In this document: positions 49,741 through 61,667 of the stretch, one piece after another
Position numbering within the stretch: position 1 is the stretch's first letter
Layout of the letters: each line of letters begins with the position of its first letter
Notes under the pieces: generated by a model
What the model was told of the DNA's origin: nothing
The model's database searches: none
The model's input: only the letters and a program-made list of their open reading frames with translations
DNA from: Agroathelia rolfsii
Lineage: Eukaryota > Basidiomycota > Agaricomycetes > Amylocorticiales > Amylocorticiaceae
Direction of reading: 5' to 3'
NCBI GenBank assembly: GCA_018343915.1
Contig: JABRWF010000005.1
Span: 1,399,001 to 1,463,000, forward strand
DNA length: 64,000 nucleotides
Position numbers and translations under genes: made by a program

Positions 49741-52700
49741 ATGTCGAGCTATGACAAAATTGTCAAGCTTGCTTGCAAACCAAAAGCCGCCCCACCGAAA
49801 CAAAAGGTGCACATCTCTCCCGCGGCCTCCGACGTACAAGAGTTCAGCCCATGAGTCTAACAATCCCGGCCAGTATCTAGAGCCTATCATTGCAGCAACA
49901 TGGTCTGAAGACGGTGCTGTGCACGACGTCTGCAATGCTCTCTCGTCCCGTTTTAGGGAACCAAATGCTATTGTGCGTCATTACTACCCTCGTCATCCCC
50001 GTTGATACGATCGACTCAACAAGCTCCATGTGCATTTAGATCGTTTTCAAAGCGTTGATCGTATTGCACCACATGATACGCAATGGCGCGACGGACAGTG
50101 TACTAGGATATCTCTCTTCTCAGGAGGTCTTGCGCCTCAGGAATGTGTCATCGGGCAACTGGGAGGGTGAGCTTTGTTTGATTCTCGTTCTCACATGTCG
50201 CTGAGACATCCATATAATAGGTTATCATGCCCCCGCCAATCTTCAGCGTTATGCAGTATACATGGACTCCCGTGTAAGATGTTATCGCGAGCTGAAACAC
50301 GATCCAGTTCGTGTGCAATCCGAGACAAACCGGGACATACGAGCCAGCGCAGCACTAGATGACGGCGACCTCAGGCGTTCCAGCCTGTCTAAATCTGCTG
50401 CCTCCGCGAACGGCGGTAACCTATCCCGTAGCAAGACGCTTGCGGGGCGTAAATTGCGAGTGATGAGTGTCGAAAAGGGTCTTCTTCGTGAAACCAGAGC
50501 AGTACAGAAAACTATTGATGCCCTTATAGAGTGCAGAGTAGGTGCATTTTTCTACTCCGGTGGTTAATATGAACTTATATAGCTACAGTTCTACCTGGAT
50601 GACTTGAGTGACGAACTCACCTTGACCGCTCTGCAAATGCTTGTCAAGGATCTCTTGGTCCTGTTTCAGGCGTGCAATGAAGGCGTAATCAACGTCCTGG
50701 GTATGTCTTATGTTGAAGATATCACTTAAGTATATTGATTTTTTTGATTTTTTTTTTTTTCAATCTCAGAGCACTACTTCGAGATGTCGCGGATTGATGC
50801 CGAAGAAGCGCTACAAATTTACCGTCGATTCTGCAACCAGACAGAGGCCGTTGTCGAATATTTCGGCATCGCTAGGAAGCTCCAAAACCTTCTTAATATT
50901 GATATCCCCAATTTGAAACATGTGAGCTCAGCTGGACTCTCCCAAATTTTGCAGCCTCATAGATGTCCTATAGGCGCCTGTATCGCTGGCGGGAGCACTT
51001 GAGGAATACCTCAACGACCCGAATTTTGAGCAGAATCGCATAGAATACAAGGCTAACAAAGAAACTGCCGAGCGGGCAGACAAGACGAAAACACGAACTG
51101 TGAAGCCTTCCGACAAAGGTGCAATCGACTTATAGGCTTCTCTCCTATAAGACTAACTGACTTGATAATAGCATCCACACCTAAACCTGCTACGGATGAA
51201 ACACCAACTCCCCGAGCCTCTACATCAGGCACTTCGTCGGGTGCAACAACGGCACCCACCAACGCTAACCCCAGCCTTGTAGATTTCTTTGCTGCTATTG
51301 AACAGGAGCAGCCTACCATGTTCAATCCACAGACTGAAAGGTTAGTCATGAATCATGGGTACCCCTCATATCTCGTTATATCCTTAACTGTTTGTTATGT
51401 AGCCCATCAATGACTTACTTCCAACAACAAGCGGTCCATAATCCATTCACGCAACGTCAGATGACAGGGGCTTTCATGGGTGCACCCAATGCTTTCGGCA
51501 TGGTGCCCCAGCAAACCGGCTTTATGGTGCCCCAGCAAACGTCTGCTTTCCCCGGAGCCGGGATGAACGGGCAAATGGGTGGGCATAACCCATTCAATGC
51601 ATCTGTTCAGCAGCTGGTACAACCGCCCATGCCACAACAGCAACCGGATCAGCACCTTCCATTCTCTTCTTTTATGCAGTCTCAACCAACCGGGTTCCCT
51701 GCACCCCAACAATCAACTCTACTTCCTCAACAAACGGGCTTCTTGGTACCTTTGCAACCTCAGGCGACGGGCGCAAATCCGTTTAGGCAAAGTACCTTAT
51801 TCCCCCAAATGACGGGAATGCCTACAATGGGAAACGGAAGCACGAATCCATTCCCTCAACCCTTAATGGGTTCTTCGCTTTCTGCGGGGGCATCTCCACT
51901 GTTCCCACAGCAGCAATCCCAGCAGCCAGGTAGTCCTACTTTCAAGCCCCCAGCCAGGCCGGCGTCAACGCCTCTCAAGACTTCTTCCAGCCCGCCCCTA
52001 ATGCAACCTGTCAAAACGCACCAGACAGGATCGAGGAATCCCTTTGGCCCAATCATGGAGCCTGTTCCTCCAGTTCCAAAGCCTCCTACTCTGTTTGATC
52101 TGCAGCAAAATACTTCTGCTCGGCTCAATGGACAGAACGGAACCCTCTTGCAAACACAACAGACCGGTATTCTGGGTATGCCTAATGCTCAAGGGGCTGC
52201 TGCAGGTCAAGGATCATCTGCGTCTTCATATATGAGTGACATTGCCTCTGCATTCACATTCAACAAGCCGGCAGAAGGTACTTCCGGGACAGCTGGTGCA
52301 TCTAGCAATGTGGGGGGTCTGTCGTTATTCGGCCAGTCCGGAACGACAGGAGCTGCGTCTGGTTCTGGCTTGTCCTTCCTTAATCCGCAGAATACGGCTG
52401 CTACTGACTCGACAGCAACCAACTCGTTATTCTCGCAGCCGACAGGAGCGACCATCACTTCCACGACGTCCACTGCACCATCGATTGGAGGCCTCTCAAC
52501 GCTAAAGCCGCAAATAACTGGTTTTACCGGTCTCAAGCCCTTCAAGCCAACTTCATCATTCGGTGCATCCTTACTGGAATCTCTGCCCACGATTCCGCAG
52601 TCCACGACAACTACACCTGCTTCTGAGAATCCATCATCAATATCGCCTCAGATTGGTTCTGGATCCGGCGTGGGCAGTCTGGCAACAAGTGCACTCACAG

Positions 52701-53107
52701 GCTTTGGTATTGGCACTCTTAACTCACAGCCCACCGGCATTGGCGCCCTGAATGCTCAGCCTACGGGTGCCTTCGGTACCGGCTCGACGGTTGGTGTCGG
52801 TCTGCGCCCACAAATGACGGGGTCAGCCGGCGCTGCGAACCCCTTCCGTGCGTCTGTGGCGACGTCGAGCCTATCCGGCTTTGGCCCTATGCCTCCTTTA
52901 CCGACGGGTGCTGCGGCACTCACGTCCAGTTTTAACTCTGCGCTCTCGGGAGCTGGTGGAAACCCATCTTCCTTCCAATCCACGCTGCCCCAGTCTGCGT
53001 TGGGTACTCCTGGAATGGGCATAGGGATGTTTGGTGGTTTGAGCGGCCAGGGACAACCACAGCAGCAGCAGCAACAACAACAACAACAAAATGCCTCACT
53101 TATTTGA
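49741..53107 (+). CDS. AP180/Yap1801-like endocytic adaptor (ANTH domain)
   Basis: Met at 49,741 (MSSYDKIVKLACKPKAAPPK), stop TGA at 53,107, about 930 residues. The ANTH domain (residues about 1-290) shows YLEPIIAATWSEDGAVHDVC, VFKALIVLHHMIRNGATDSV, DELTLTALQMLVKDLLVLFQ, EHYFEMSRIDAEEALQIYRR. It binds PI(4,5)P2 and clathrin at endocytic sites. The tail, one long exon, is Gln/Gly/Pro rich with six or more NPF motifs (EH-domain ligands) and eleven [LM]xxQxTG sequences, the Prk1/Ark1 kinase consensus. It ends in a pure Gln run of eleven (CAG/CAA mix). Introns lie only in the ANTH half. In yeast, Prk1 phosphorylates such sites to dissolve the coat. Confidence 0.93.
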
Positions 53108-53402
53108 TGATAATGATGATTGATATCCATCCATAGTCATTTTGGATCACCCATTCCTCTCTCTTCCACGTTGTAGGATTTTTTCACGTTCTTTTATTTT
53201 TCCTTTGTTCGACTTGTATGCGCTCCATTGACTTTCGTTTGCATCCATGACTTACGGAACACCCTCACTCGTTTTTCTTTTCGAATTAGTTTAACTTTCT
53301 CTTGCTCTATATATCCCATTATGTTGTCGTGCAATTGAGGAACATGGACTTCTTTTACAATAATTAGCACGTACTGTATAAGCAAGTGGTGGCGGCATCG
53401 GT

Positions 53403-53461
53403 GGCGCGCTTGTGGCACGAAAAACGCGCTTTGAGGAATCCAGCATAAGACCAAAGCGCGT
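53403..53461. promoter_or_regulatory. Paired ACGCGC / GCGCGT sites upstream of the histone chaperone gene
   Basis: ACGCGCTTT (53,424-53,432) and AAAGCGCGT (53,453-53,461) form a perfect 9-bp inverted repeat; GGCGCGC lies at 53,403-53,409. The sites sit 64-122 bp before the NASP start codon. They resemble the MBF/E2F cores that time G1/S genes in fungi. Confidence 0.5.
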
Positions 53462-53524
53462 ATTCCAACTTGAAGTGTGTCTCTTCTACCAATCACCCCG
53501 GTTCATCTCTCGCACAACATCGCC

Positions 53525-55055
53525 ATGGCCACATCTGAATCACCCTCCTCCAAAGAGCCCGTCTCTCAAACGCCAACTCTTGAAGATTCTGTCGACAAGG
53601 CCAAACGTGCTTTTGCGCTACGCAAATTCGAGGAAGCTGTAGACCATTATGCTACAGCACTTGAAATCGTGTACGTCTCTCCCTGACAAATTGCATTACT
53701 GGTTTCCCCAATTAAAGCTATGACTTTCTTCTAGAACACAAGACAAAGACGATGATCAATCTGCTGAAATTGCAGACCTGTATTTCGCATACGGACAGGC
53801 ACTGTTAGAGAATGCTATTTCTCAAGCCTCTGTTCTAGGCAAAGAAGAACCCAAGGATCCGCAGTTAAAAGAAGAAGATAAGCGTATGCCGGTACCCTAC
53901 AATCAGCAGCTCGTCGAATATCCCTGCTAATTCTTGTTCATTTTGAAAATAAATAGCGACTGGCGGGACCAGGCCAATACTCTCGTTTTCGGGTGACGCA
54001 GAAGATGAAGATGAAGATGCAGGGCCTTCAAGTGATGCCCCAGTTGACCTTGCCACACTTGCTGCAGATGCGGAGGATGACGAGAAGGAAGAAGGCGATG
54101 AGGAAGAGGAAGATGCCGATGCCGAGCCTGAGGACGACTTCAATGCTGCGTGGGAGGTTCTGGATCTTGCTAGAGCGATTTACGAAAAGCAACAGAATGA
54201 CGACGACTTGACAAAACTCAAGCTGGCAGATACTTATATTTCTCTGGGAGATGTATCTCTTGAGACAGGTTTATTGATTTTTCCTCTTCCTGACCTGGAT
54301 ACTCACCTGGCGTTTCTTCAGAAAAATTCGATCAAGCAATATCAGATTACGAGGCTGCTCTTGAGCTCAAATCAAAACTTCTTCCTGTATCCTCACGACA
54401 AATCGCCGAAGTTCGCTATAAACTTGCTATAGTGCTCGATATGACTTCTGGTCGTCTGGCCGACTCAATAGAGCATGCCGAAAAGGCTCTGGAGAGCATT
54501 GATGCTCGTTTGACAGAATTGCGCTCCGGCCTGGATGGCTCATTGCCCCCATTATCCGAAGGCAACGGCGAAGACGCAAAAGGGAAAGGAAAGGAGGAAT
54601 CAGACACAAGCACGACGAGCCTACGGAAAGATCTCGTCCAGAAAATGAGTAAAGCTCAGATCGAAGCCGAAATCAAGGAATTGGATGGGTTAAGAACAGA
54701 TGTTGCTCTTAAGGTGTGCTGTCTCCCATCGCGTTTCTGATCTTTCTTCAGCGCCTAAGATTTTCTGGACTAGGTTGAAGAGTTAAAGATATCACCAAAT
54801 GAGCCTGGTGGATCAGCTCCAGCCGTGGCAGCTGCGGAATTGGATCGTGAATTGAATGCCGCCCGGGCAGGATCGTCATCAACACTCAGCGTTAATGCCC
54901 CGGTAAACGACCTCACGGCTGTGGTGAAGAAAAAGAAGAAACCAGCCGAAGCCTCCGAACCAGAGCCTAGCTCTGGCAAGAGAAAAGCTGAGGATGAGGC
55001 CCCTGGGAGTCCTGGCTCCGACAAGAAAATCAAGATAGATGATGAGAAGCAATAA
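53525..55055 (+). CDS. NASP/Sim3/Hif1-type histone H3 chaperone
   Basis: Met at 53,525, stop TAA at 55,055, about 430 residues. TPR1 is DSVDKAKRAFALRKFEEAVD then HYATALEIV; TPR2 begins AEIADLYFAYGQALLENAI. A long acidic insert (DAEDEDEDAGP, DDEKEEGDEEEEDADAEPED) interrupts the repeats, as in all SHNi-TPR proteins. Later repeats: AWEVLDLARAIYEKQQ, KLADTYISLGDVSLETE, FDQAISDYEAALELKSKLLP, RYKLAIVLDMTSGRLADSIE. The C-terminus has a basic nuclear signal (KKKKKP, GKRKAEDE, DKKIKIDDEKQ). The family holds soluble H3-H4 and, as Sim3 in fission yeast, helps deliver CENP-A. The upstream motif suggests S-phase expression. Confidence 0.93.
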
Positions 55056-55905
55056 TGTATATGTATACCAACGGACGAGATAGCGCAAGTTTCACGGGTT
55101 CCTCTTATTATTTCCTCTGTGACACTATATTACTCGTTGTGGCTTGTTGAGCCTCAGACCTTCAGAACTCCGAGTTGCTTTCCACTCGTACGTGATGTAT
55201 TGTGCAATGAACTGGTGCGAAGTGTGATTACATGCAGGGGTGATTACAGTGTAAAACAAGTACTTTGCAGTCACATTTATATCTTATCGCCCAAGCACGA
55301 TTATGTAGCATTTTGCTCAATACTCAATGAGATACAGATTAAGAGTGTATTGTATTTTTTTAATGGAATATGTCCTTCACTAGCCAAGTTTTAGGCGGAT
55401 AGTAACTTTTCGGAGCAAATTATAGCTTCAAAACTTACAAAAACATGAGATATGACAAGCAAAGTCGATGGGTTTATTGATGTAGCCATTTGTTCACGAG
55501 AGTGACAGGCTTTTCTACTGGTCTCGTGGTCAAGCGTTTGGCTGAGATGTGACAGATGCAAAGTACTGGTAGTCGGACCTCTTTTCGTCGCTTTTAGTAT
55601 TTGTATTCTACAGCACGTACATCTTGATATAACTGTTCCATACAGCATATATAAAACCCTCGTTACACTTCTATCATAAGATTGTAGTACATTAGATCAT
55701 AACCCTCTTGCGAGGGGAAATACTTCATTCCCGAAATGTTGGTTGCAAAGTGTGCCAGTGTTACTCTGTACTAGTAAGCCGCTAAGAATCATTCAAGCAG
55801 TTGCTTCCGGCCCGGGTCTGTTCAAGACTTGCCGCCCCGGGTTACACTTCTAACTTCTAAGTACCAGACCTCTAACTTGAGGTCGAAGGATTGCTCCGCT
55901 CCACC
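55056..55905. other. Intergenic, no gene seen
   Basis: 850 bp between NASP and PAF1. AT-rich, short frames only. A ggcccgggtc/gccccgggtt pair lies near 55,810-55,841. Confidence 0.4.
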
Positions 55906-57526
55906 ATGAGCACTAGCAAAAGGTCTGCCTCTGTGAAACTACAATTAATACGGGCCTAATACTTTGGATATGGTCGCCTCAGCAAATTAGACCTTCTGGT
56001 TCGCGTGCGATACCTCAACCCAATCCCACCACCACCATGCCCGCCTAAGTTCATCAATATACCAACCGACTCACAACGATATGCGAAGCCAGAATTCCTC
56101 AATGCTATAGCACAGGAAACACCATTTCCTATGGTTGTTGATGCCGAGCTTGGGATGCCTCTCGACCTTGGAATGTGGGACTCGTTATGGGAACTCAATG
56201 GCGATGATTCTGGTTCGTCTAAACTGTCTGTACTTGTAGTCCTTTTGCAAATAACCATCGCAATTATATAGCTTTAAACCCAGATCCTAATGATCCACCC
56301 GCACTTGATCCCAAGGATGAATTCCTTTTATTAGATCCATCATCGTCTTCATCCGCCAATTTCCTTAATGGCTCCCAACCTCATGCCTCTACCTCTTCTG
56401 CCCTGCCACCCCACGTCTCATGGCTAAGAAAGACGGAGTACCTTAGTCGAGAATCGTCTTTGCGTTCTTCAGATAGCAGCTCGGCTGCATCAAGAATGAA
56501 TAAATCCTCGGCTATCGATGTTAGTCGCGCAGCACAGTTGGCTAATATCGAGGCCTCATTTGCAGCAGCACAACAGTACTCGGAGGATAGTGCTGAAGGC
56601 TTAGAAGGTCTGAGACATCCAACCAAACCGGGTCTCAAGGCCGTTGCCTCATACCCACTTTTGCCTGATGCCGACATTTGGGCGAACGCGTATGACCTGT
56701 TCAGGTTTGCTGAACGACCTGGAGAGAGGGCCGTGGATGTGAGCTCTTCTGTGTTTTCACTTTCTAAATCTTATGCTTTCCCTCCAAAAGGTCGATGATC
56801 CTAGATTGGACTGTGCCGTTATGCGACCCATGGAATCAGATGGTGACCACTTCCTGGCATATTATCTTACCCAAGACGACGAGGCTGCACTCGCCTTCAA
56901 AGAATCTCGGATTAAGCCCCAATCGAAAGATGATGATTCTTCAAATGTGAACCATCTTCTCCTATCTATGATGTTAACCCTTATGCTTATGTGTTAATGT
57001 TTCATCTAGACAACTTCCTTCCACTTCGTGCGAGACTTCGAGACCGTCAAAATCGAGCAAGACATTACCAACGAATTTTTGCTGGTTCTTGACGACGGTG
57101 TGGAAGCTGATCCCGCAGAAGATTCTGCTGTTAGACCAGCACGACCAAAGGGAGCTTACTTCAAGAACATAGAACGAAAGATGTTCCTTAAAAAGAAACG
57201 TGTCAATGTACGTGCTGCGATGGCTTTCCTCTTCTTCGGAAACTCTAATCTTATTCGAATCATCGCAGCCCCTTGATACATACCAAGACAAATGGGACAC
57301 AGTTCACGTTTCGCTGGTGCCCTTTGAAGCTGATGAGTTGCAAGAACGGGAGGATGCCAAGGCAGTGGTCGACAAGCCTGAATGGATTAGAGAAGCCCTT
57401 GCTGCAGATCCTGACGCAGATGGGGAACCTGATGCTGAAGGAGAAGATGATCCACCTTTTTTGGCTGCCAACGTGGGGGGTACGACAGTGGAAGATGCAG
57501 CTGGCGAAGTCGATGTTGAGATGTAG
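55906..57526 (+). CDS. PAF1: Paf1, RNA polymerase II elongation complex subunit
   Basis: Met at 55,906 (MSTSKSKLDLLVRVRYLNP) with the first intron ending at ...CCTCAG, stop TAG at 57,526, about 440 residues. The N-terminal block LNPIPPPPCPPKFI is typical for Paf1. Then come DAELGMPLDLGMWD, HVSWLRKTEYLSRES, DADIWANAYDLFRFAERPGE, AVMRPMESDGDHFLAYYL, HFVRDFETVKIEQDITNEFL and KNIERKMFLKKKRVN. The C-terminus is acidic (DPDADGEPDAEGEDDPPFLA). Family role: scaffold of the PAF complex, needed for H2B ubiquitylation and H3K4/K36 methylation during transcription. Confidence 0.94.
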
Positions 57527-57849
57527 CTGGTGTATATCATTCTCCCTGTATATCTTGCTGACAAGGCTGTTACCTACCCATTATATTTTCATTACTGATT
57601 TGTAAAACATTTCGAAAACGACATGAACATGCGATGCACTGACACATGTTAGCCTCGAGCCAACCAGAAAAGCAAAGAACGGCCTCGTTTCCAGAGTTTG
57701 CCTCCGTGCTCAAAATATTGGCGTTCAGGCTAACACTCCGAGTCCTCGCTGCTCTACCTCTGACTACCACGTCATTATTCTTCAGCTTCCATCAACATCG
57801 GCACTATCAAGCCCGCTGCTCTACTAAACACTATCCTTCGTTATTTACA
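57527..57849. other. Intergenic, no gene seen
   Basis: 323 bp between PAF1 and GET2, same strand. Open in the GET2 frame from 57,646, but the first ATG that gives the family's N-terminal motif is 57,850. Confidence 0.4.
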
Positions 57850-59053
57850 ATGCCTACAGCGGCAGAGCGTGCGGCAGCCCGTAGACAAGCCATCCTCGCA
57901 CGGGGCGCAGACCGACTCAGCAAGCTAGTGCAAAACGGGCGTGGTGAAGACGCAGCGGCGTACACCCATGATGGTATGGGTATTTTTCGCATGGCACGCC
58001 CAGTCTTCATTCAATAACAGGTTGTTCCCTCAGATCCACCCCTGGCAAAGCAAAGCAAAACCGACACATTCGTAGGAGACGCCGCTCCTGAAGCACCCCC
58101 AACACCAACGACCGTCAAGCCAGCAATTCACTTCCCCCCTCCCGAAGCCAACACGAATCTCCCTGATGACCGTAGACGAGTTTTAGAGGAACAACAAGCA
58201 TTTTTGCAAAACATTATGAGGGCGACTGCCGCCGCCCCCGATCAGCCCAGTTCATTCGCTGCCGGAGCTCCCGAAGATAACCCTCTGCAGGCTCTCATGG
58301 CTCAGTTTGGCGGCGGAGGCCCAATGCCTTTCCCTCCCCTCGGGGCAGGAGCCGACAAAAATTCTACAGCGGGGATCGCAGGATCCCCAGACTCTGATAT
58401 CCTACAAGCGCTGATGAGTAACTCGTTTGCGAACACTGCTGGTGGTCAGGCGACACCTCCGGCACCACCCAAGCCCAGGTCGAGGTTGCAAAAAGCGCTG
58501 CCCTTGATCCATCTCCTGGCGATCTGGTGCTTGCTGGCGTACTTTATATGGATGAAAGAGCCAGTGTTGTTTGATGAAAAGTTTGTCGATGTAATCCAGT
58601 CAGGACAGACATGGAGCCCGTGGACGAGATGGGCGGCATTGCTCAAAGGTAAAGTGCGTAATGTGCACACTGTTGTAAGTCTTTATGTGCGCTCTTGTAG
58701 TTGGTTCCATTGTACTCACTCCATGGACAGCAATTCTTCCCCGCATTTATCGCTCTTGAGTTGGTCCTACATGGATGGAGGGCTGTGACAGGCCTTGTGA
58801 GTTTTCTCTCTTTCTTTCTGTCTCCCGTCTATGGATGCTCACTCTGGACCTGATGTAATTTCCCTAGGATGCCGTGAGACCTCCCACGCTTCTTGCTCTG
58901 GCCCTTCCACATCTTCCACCACCATTGCCAAACATCATCACCAACGGCCTCAAGTATATTAACATGGGCCGTCTAGTCCTCGACGACTTTGCCGCCTTAA
59001 TATTCACCCTAGGATTCATAACTTGGATAGCCACATTTATTGCGCCAGTATAG
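57850..59053 (+). CDS. GET2: Get2-like subunit of the GET tail-anchor insertion receptor
   Basis: Met at 57,850, stop TAG at 59,053, about 345 residues. The N-terminus carries a basic helix (AERAAARRQAILARGADRLSKL), the Get3-docking motif of Get2. A long Pro/Ala-rich linker follows, then three hydrophobic segments: PLIHLLAIWCLLAYFIW, FFPAFIALELVLHG and FAALIFTLGFITWIATFIA. This is the Get2/CAMLG-type layout: cytosolic arm plus three ER helices. With Get1 it receives Get3-bound tail-anchored proteins at the ER. Sequence identity outside the arm is low in this family, so the call rests on topology and the basic motif. Its 3' end faces the ribosomal protein gene 131 bp away. Confidence 0.8.
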
Positions 59054-59184
59054 CATTATTATTACTTGTAAATTACCGTTAATGAAAGATCTTTACTGAT
59101 GTAATCGATCTTTGTTTTTGAGCCACTCTAACAAAAAAAGGCATTGGGGTAAGAGAGTGAAATTGAACGAAAAGATATCCAAGT

Positions 59185-59982
59185 CTATGGGAGAGCAGTC
59201 GCCACGCCTGATTTTTCCTCTACATTCACAGGTTCCTTGTCTATCCCCTTCTTGGCTGCTGGACCAGAATAATCTGGAAGACCCTTGAAAGCTTCGGCCA
59301 ACTTGGCCTTTGGTACGACCTTGGGAGGCGCTTTGCCCTTGAGTTTCTCCCCCTCCTCACCTGGTACAAGCGGCAGGCCAGCTGCACGCGCTGACACCTT
59401 CCATTCCGCCCAAGAAGCACCGCCGGCGCGTTCCATCAGCTCCTTAGTGATGAGAGTAGACCATTTGTTGGATAGGTCAAGTGTTTCTGACGTGCCCGTT
59501 TCTGTGGAGTAAATGGTAAGTAAATGTAAAATACATATACGTGAGGGCGTGTTAATGTATATGCCATGATGGTTTATGGTATAGTAATGTTTGCATAAAG
59601 ATGGACGTACTATACTGCAACACCAGCTCTGGCTTCCATGTCTCCTCTCGGGACCGTGGTACCTTCTTAACGGTTATTGCCAAGTCCTGGTTTGCATACC
59701 GTATCCGCGGCAGCTGCTCCTTCAAGAAATGTCTGTTATGTTATGTTCCGAGTTTCAGGGAGTATAGAAATAAGAAAGAAGTTATGGCACGTAAGAAAAC
59801 CAAGCAGCAGAGATATTTTATGCAAGCAGCACGAACCGTGCACCGAAGTCGTTGTTTTGTTTCGCAAGTGTCAACTGAAGACCATTAAGCAAGGGCAGTG
59901 ACAGTCGTGGAGACTGAGTAAGGCCCTTTAAGATATTAGAGAGCCGTGAAGGCTCTACTATGAATCTTCCTTTGCGTGGCAT
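59185..59982 (-). CDS. Mitochondrial ribosomal protein, L51/S25/CI-B8 domain
   Basis: Three exons, Met at 59,982, stop TAG at 59,187-59,185, about 170 residues. The start MPRKGRFIVEPSRLSNILKG leads to LLNGLQLTLAKQNNDFGARH, then FLKEQLPRIRYANQDLAITV and ETWKPELVLQY, typical of the thioredoxin-like L51/S25/CI-B8 family of mitochondrial ribosomal and complex I subunits. The C-terminal extension (MERAGGASWAEWK, PLVPGEEGEKLKGKAPPKVV, FKGLPDYSGPAAKKG) is rich in Lys, Pro and Ala. Which ribosomal subunit it belongs to (mS25-like or the Mrp49-like large-subunit protein) was not settled. Exon 2 to exon 3 phase was joined by eye. Confidence 0.82.
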
Positions 59983-60795
59983 GGTACAAAGTGGTCTTTC
60001 AAATGGGCCGGCTGAGAACTTTGGACTTGAGCTTGGAGATGCCAGTGACCGTGACTTGCCAGTGCCAGTCCGAGTGAAGTGAAGGGCCTATCGGAAGCAA
60101 ATAGGGTGACTTCTTTGCCTATTTCGGAGACTGCGAAGACTCGCGCTTTGCTAGTAGGCTCGACCTGAGCCGTTTCTCTTCTTGATTTGACTTAGGGAAA
60201 TGCAAGTCTGCTTACAGACCGCCAGCCTGTCTGAAGTAGTCCAACCGTCCCAAATTTATCTATATATGGGTTGTTGATGGAGCCACCTAAACCTTCCCTA
60301 CGCCTTTTGTTGATCTATACAGCTGAATGCCGACCAAGCGGACACATCTTTGGTGACTTCAGTTCCCTTTACCCCCTACTAGGCTAGCCTCTGGACTTAT
60401 CAGCCATGTTCCTATGCTGCACATGTACTCGATCTTGATATCCCGAAAGCTAGTAACTCGTTGTAGATGTACAAAAGGAGACCGATGCCTCCGAAGGGGA
60501 GAGTACTAGTATGTCCATCTCACGAGTCATATTGCGGGGCGCCATCATGATTCCTTTCTGCCTCGAGTCCCCTTACATATCGTACTGAACTATTAGTCAC
60601 ACATCCAAGCCTGTCTCGTCATCCATCGATCCGTTCAAAATTGTCGCTGAATCAATGCACTGCCAATCATTTTTCGTGTCTGATGTAAGGCCAAGATAAT
60701 GACGCCACCTACATTTAAAGCACTGGCATGTGGACAAATATCCACCAGTGTGATTTTGGACACATACCTCTTCCCTCAGTCTTGCGTAATAAACC
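59983..60795. other. Intergenic, duplicated with 62,380-62,865
   Basis: No gene seen. Segments near 60,090-60,125 and 60,600-60,715 resemble 62,390-62,430 and 62,678-62,765, so the upstream region was duplicated with the PQ-loop gene. Confidence 0.5.
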
Positions 60796-61667
60796 ATGTA
60801 TTCCAACAAAATTGCTGAAAATGTTCTGGGAACAATTGGTACGATTTGCAGATACTCGTTCTTTTTGTTTCGTAATCTTGATTTTCTTTCTTCGAATCTA
60901 GGGACCATATGCTGGACCATTCAACTGGTCCCGCAGATTGTAAAATCTTACCGGGATAAAACCACAAAGGGGCTGTCTCCCTGGCTCGTGTATGTTACTC
61001 CTTAATGTAGTGCAACATAAGTTCGAATTCCTCAGTCATTTCCCGCAAAAGTTTTCTTTGGGGCGCCGCAGGGATTTTCCTGGGGGTATATATCGTCACA
61101 CAAAACCTGAATGTCCCTTTGATCGTTCAGCCTCAGCTCTTCATGCTCCTCTCCCTCGTCTCTTGGGCTCAATGCCTCTATTACGATGGTCGACCAGCAC
61201 TGCGGAGCCATGTTTTGAGATGCACTACTCTGTGCATTTTCACCACCCTTTTCTTTGGTGGCCTTGAGGTAGCTTTTTATTTTGCTGTACGTCGAGCCCA
61301 TAGACATGGTCATGATTCTGCCGTCGAACCCTTCGGCATCATCAGTGCCGCCATCATTGCTATCGGATTACTCCCACAATATTACGCCATTTACGAACAC
61401 AAGGCCGTCATTGGGCTCTCGACCACCTTTATGGTGGTTGACATGCTTGGGGGCGTGTTCAGCGACCTGTCGCTTGTCTTTCGATCGGGAAGGTTCGATA
61501 TCGTCGCTGGCGTCACCTACAGTATTGTAGTAGTCATGGATGGAGTCGTACTGATTGCTGCTCTGATTTTGAACCCACGTCATGCCAAGAAGATGAAGAA
61601 AGCAGATGAGATTGCGCTACAAGCAGCTCCCACTTCATTGCCGGCTTCCGCGCCCGAAAATGTATGA
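60796..61667 (+). CDS. PQ-loop repeat membrane protein, copy 1
   Basis: Three exons, Met at 60,796, stop TGA at 61,667, about 254 residues. Two PQ-loop repeats: WTIQLVPQIVKSYRDKTTKG (helix 1-2) and GLLPQYYAIYEHKAVIGLST (helix 5-6). About seven hydrophobic segments (for example FLWGAAGIFLGVYIV, GIISAAIIAIGLLP, IVVVMDGVVLIAALIL) fit the cystinosin/Ypq1/SWEET-like fold of small-solute transporters in vacuole or other membranes. The C-tail is short and Ala/Pro rich. Substrate unknown. The next gene is a clear paralogue with both introns at the same positions. Confidence 0.9.

Noticed and set aside
61018..61034. GTTCGAATTCC resembling a tRNA B-box
   Set aside because: Lies in an intron of the PQ-loop gene; no tRNA fold.
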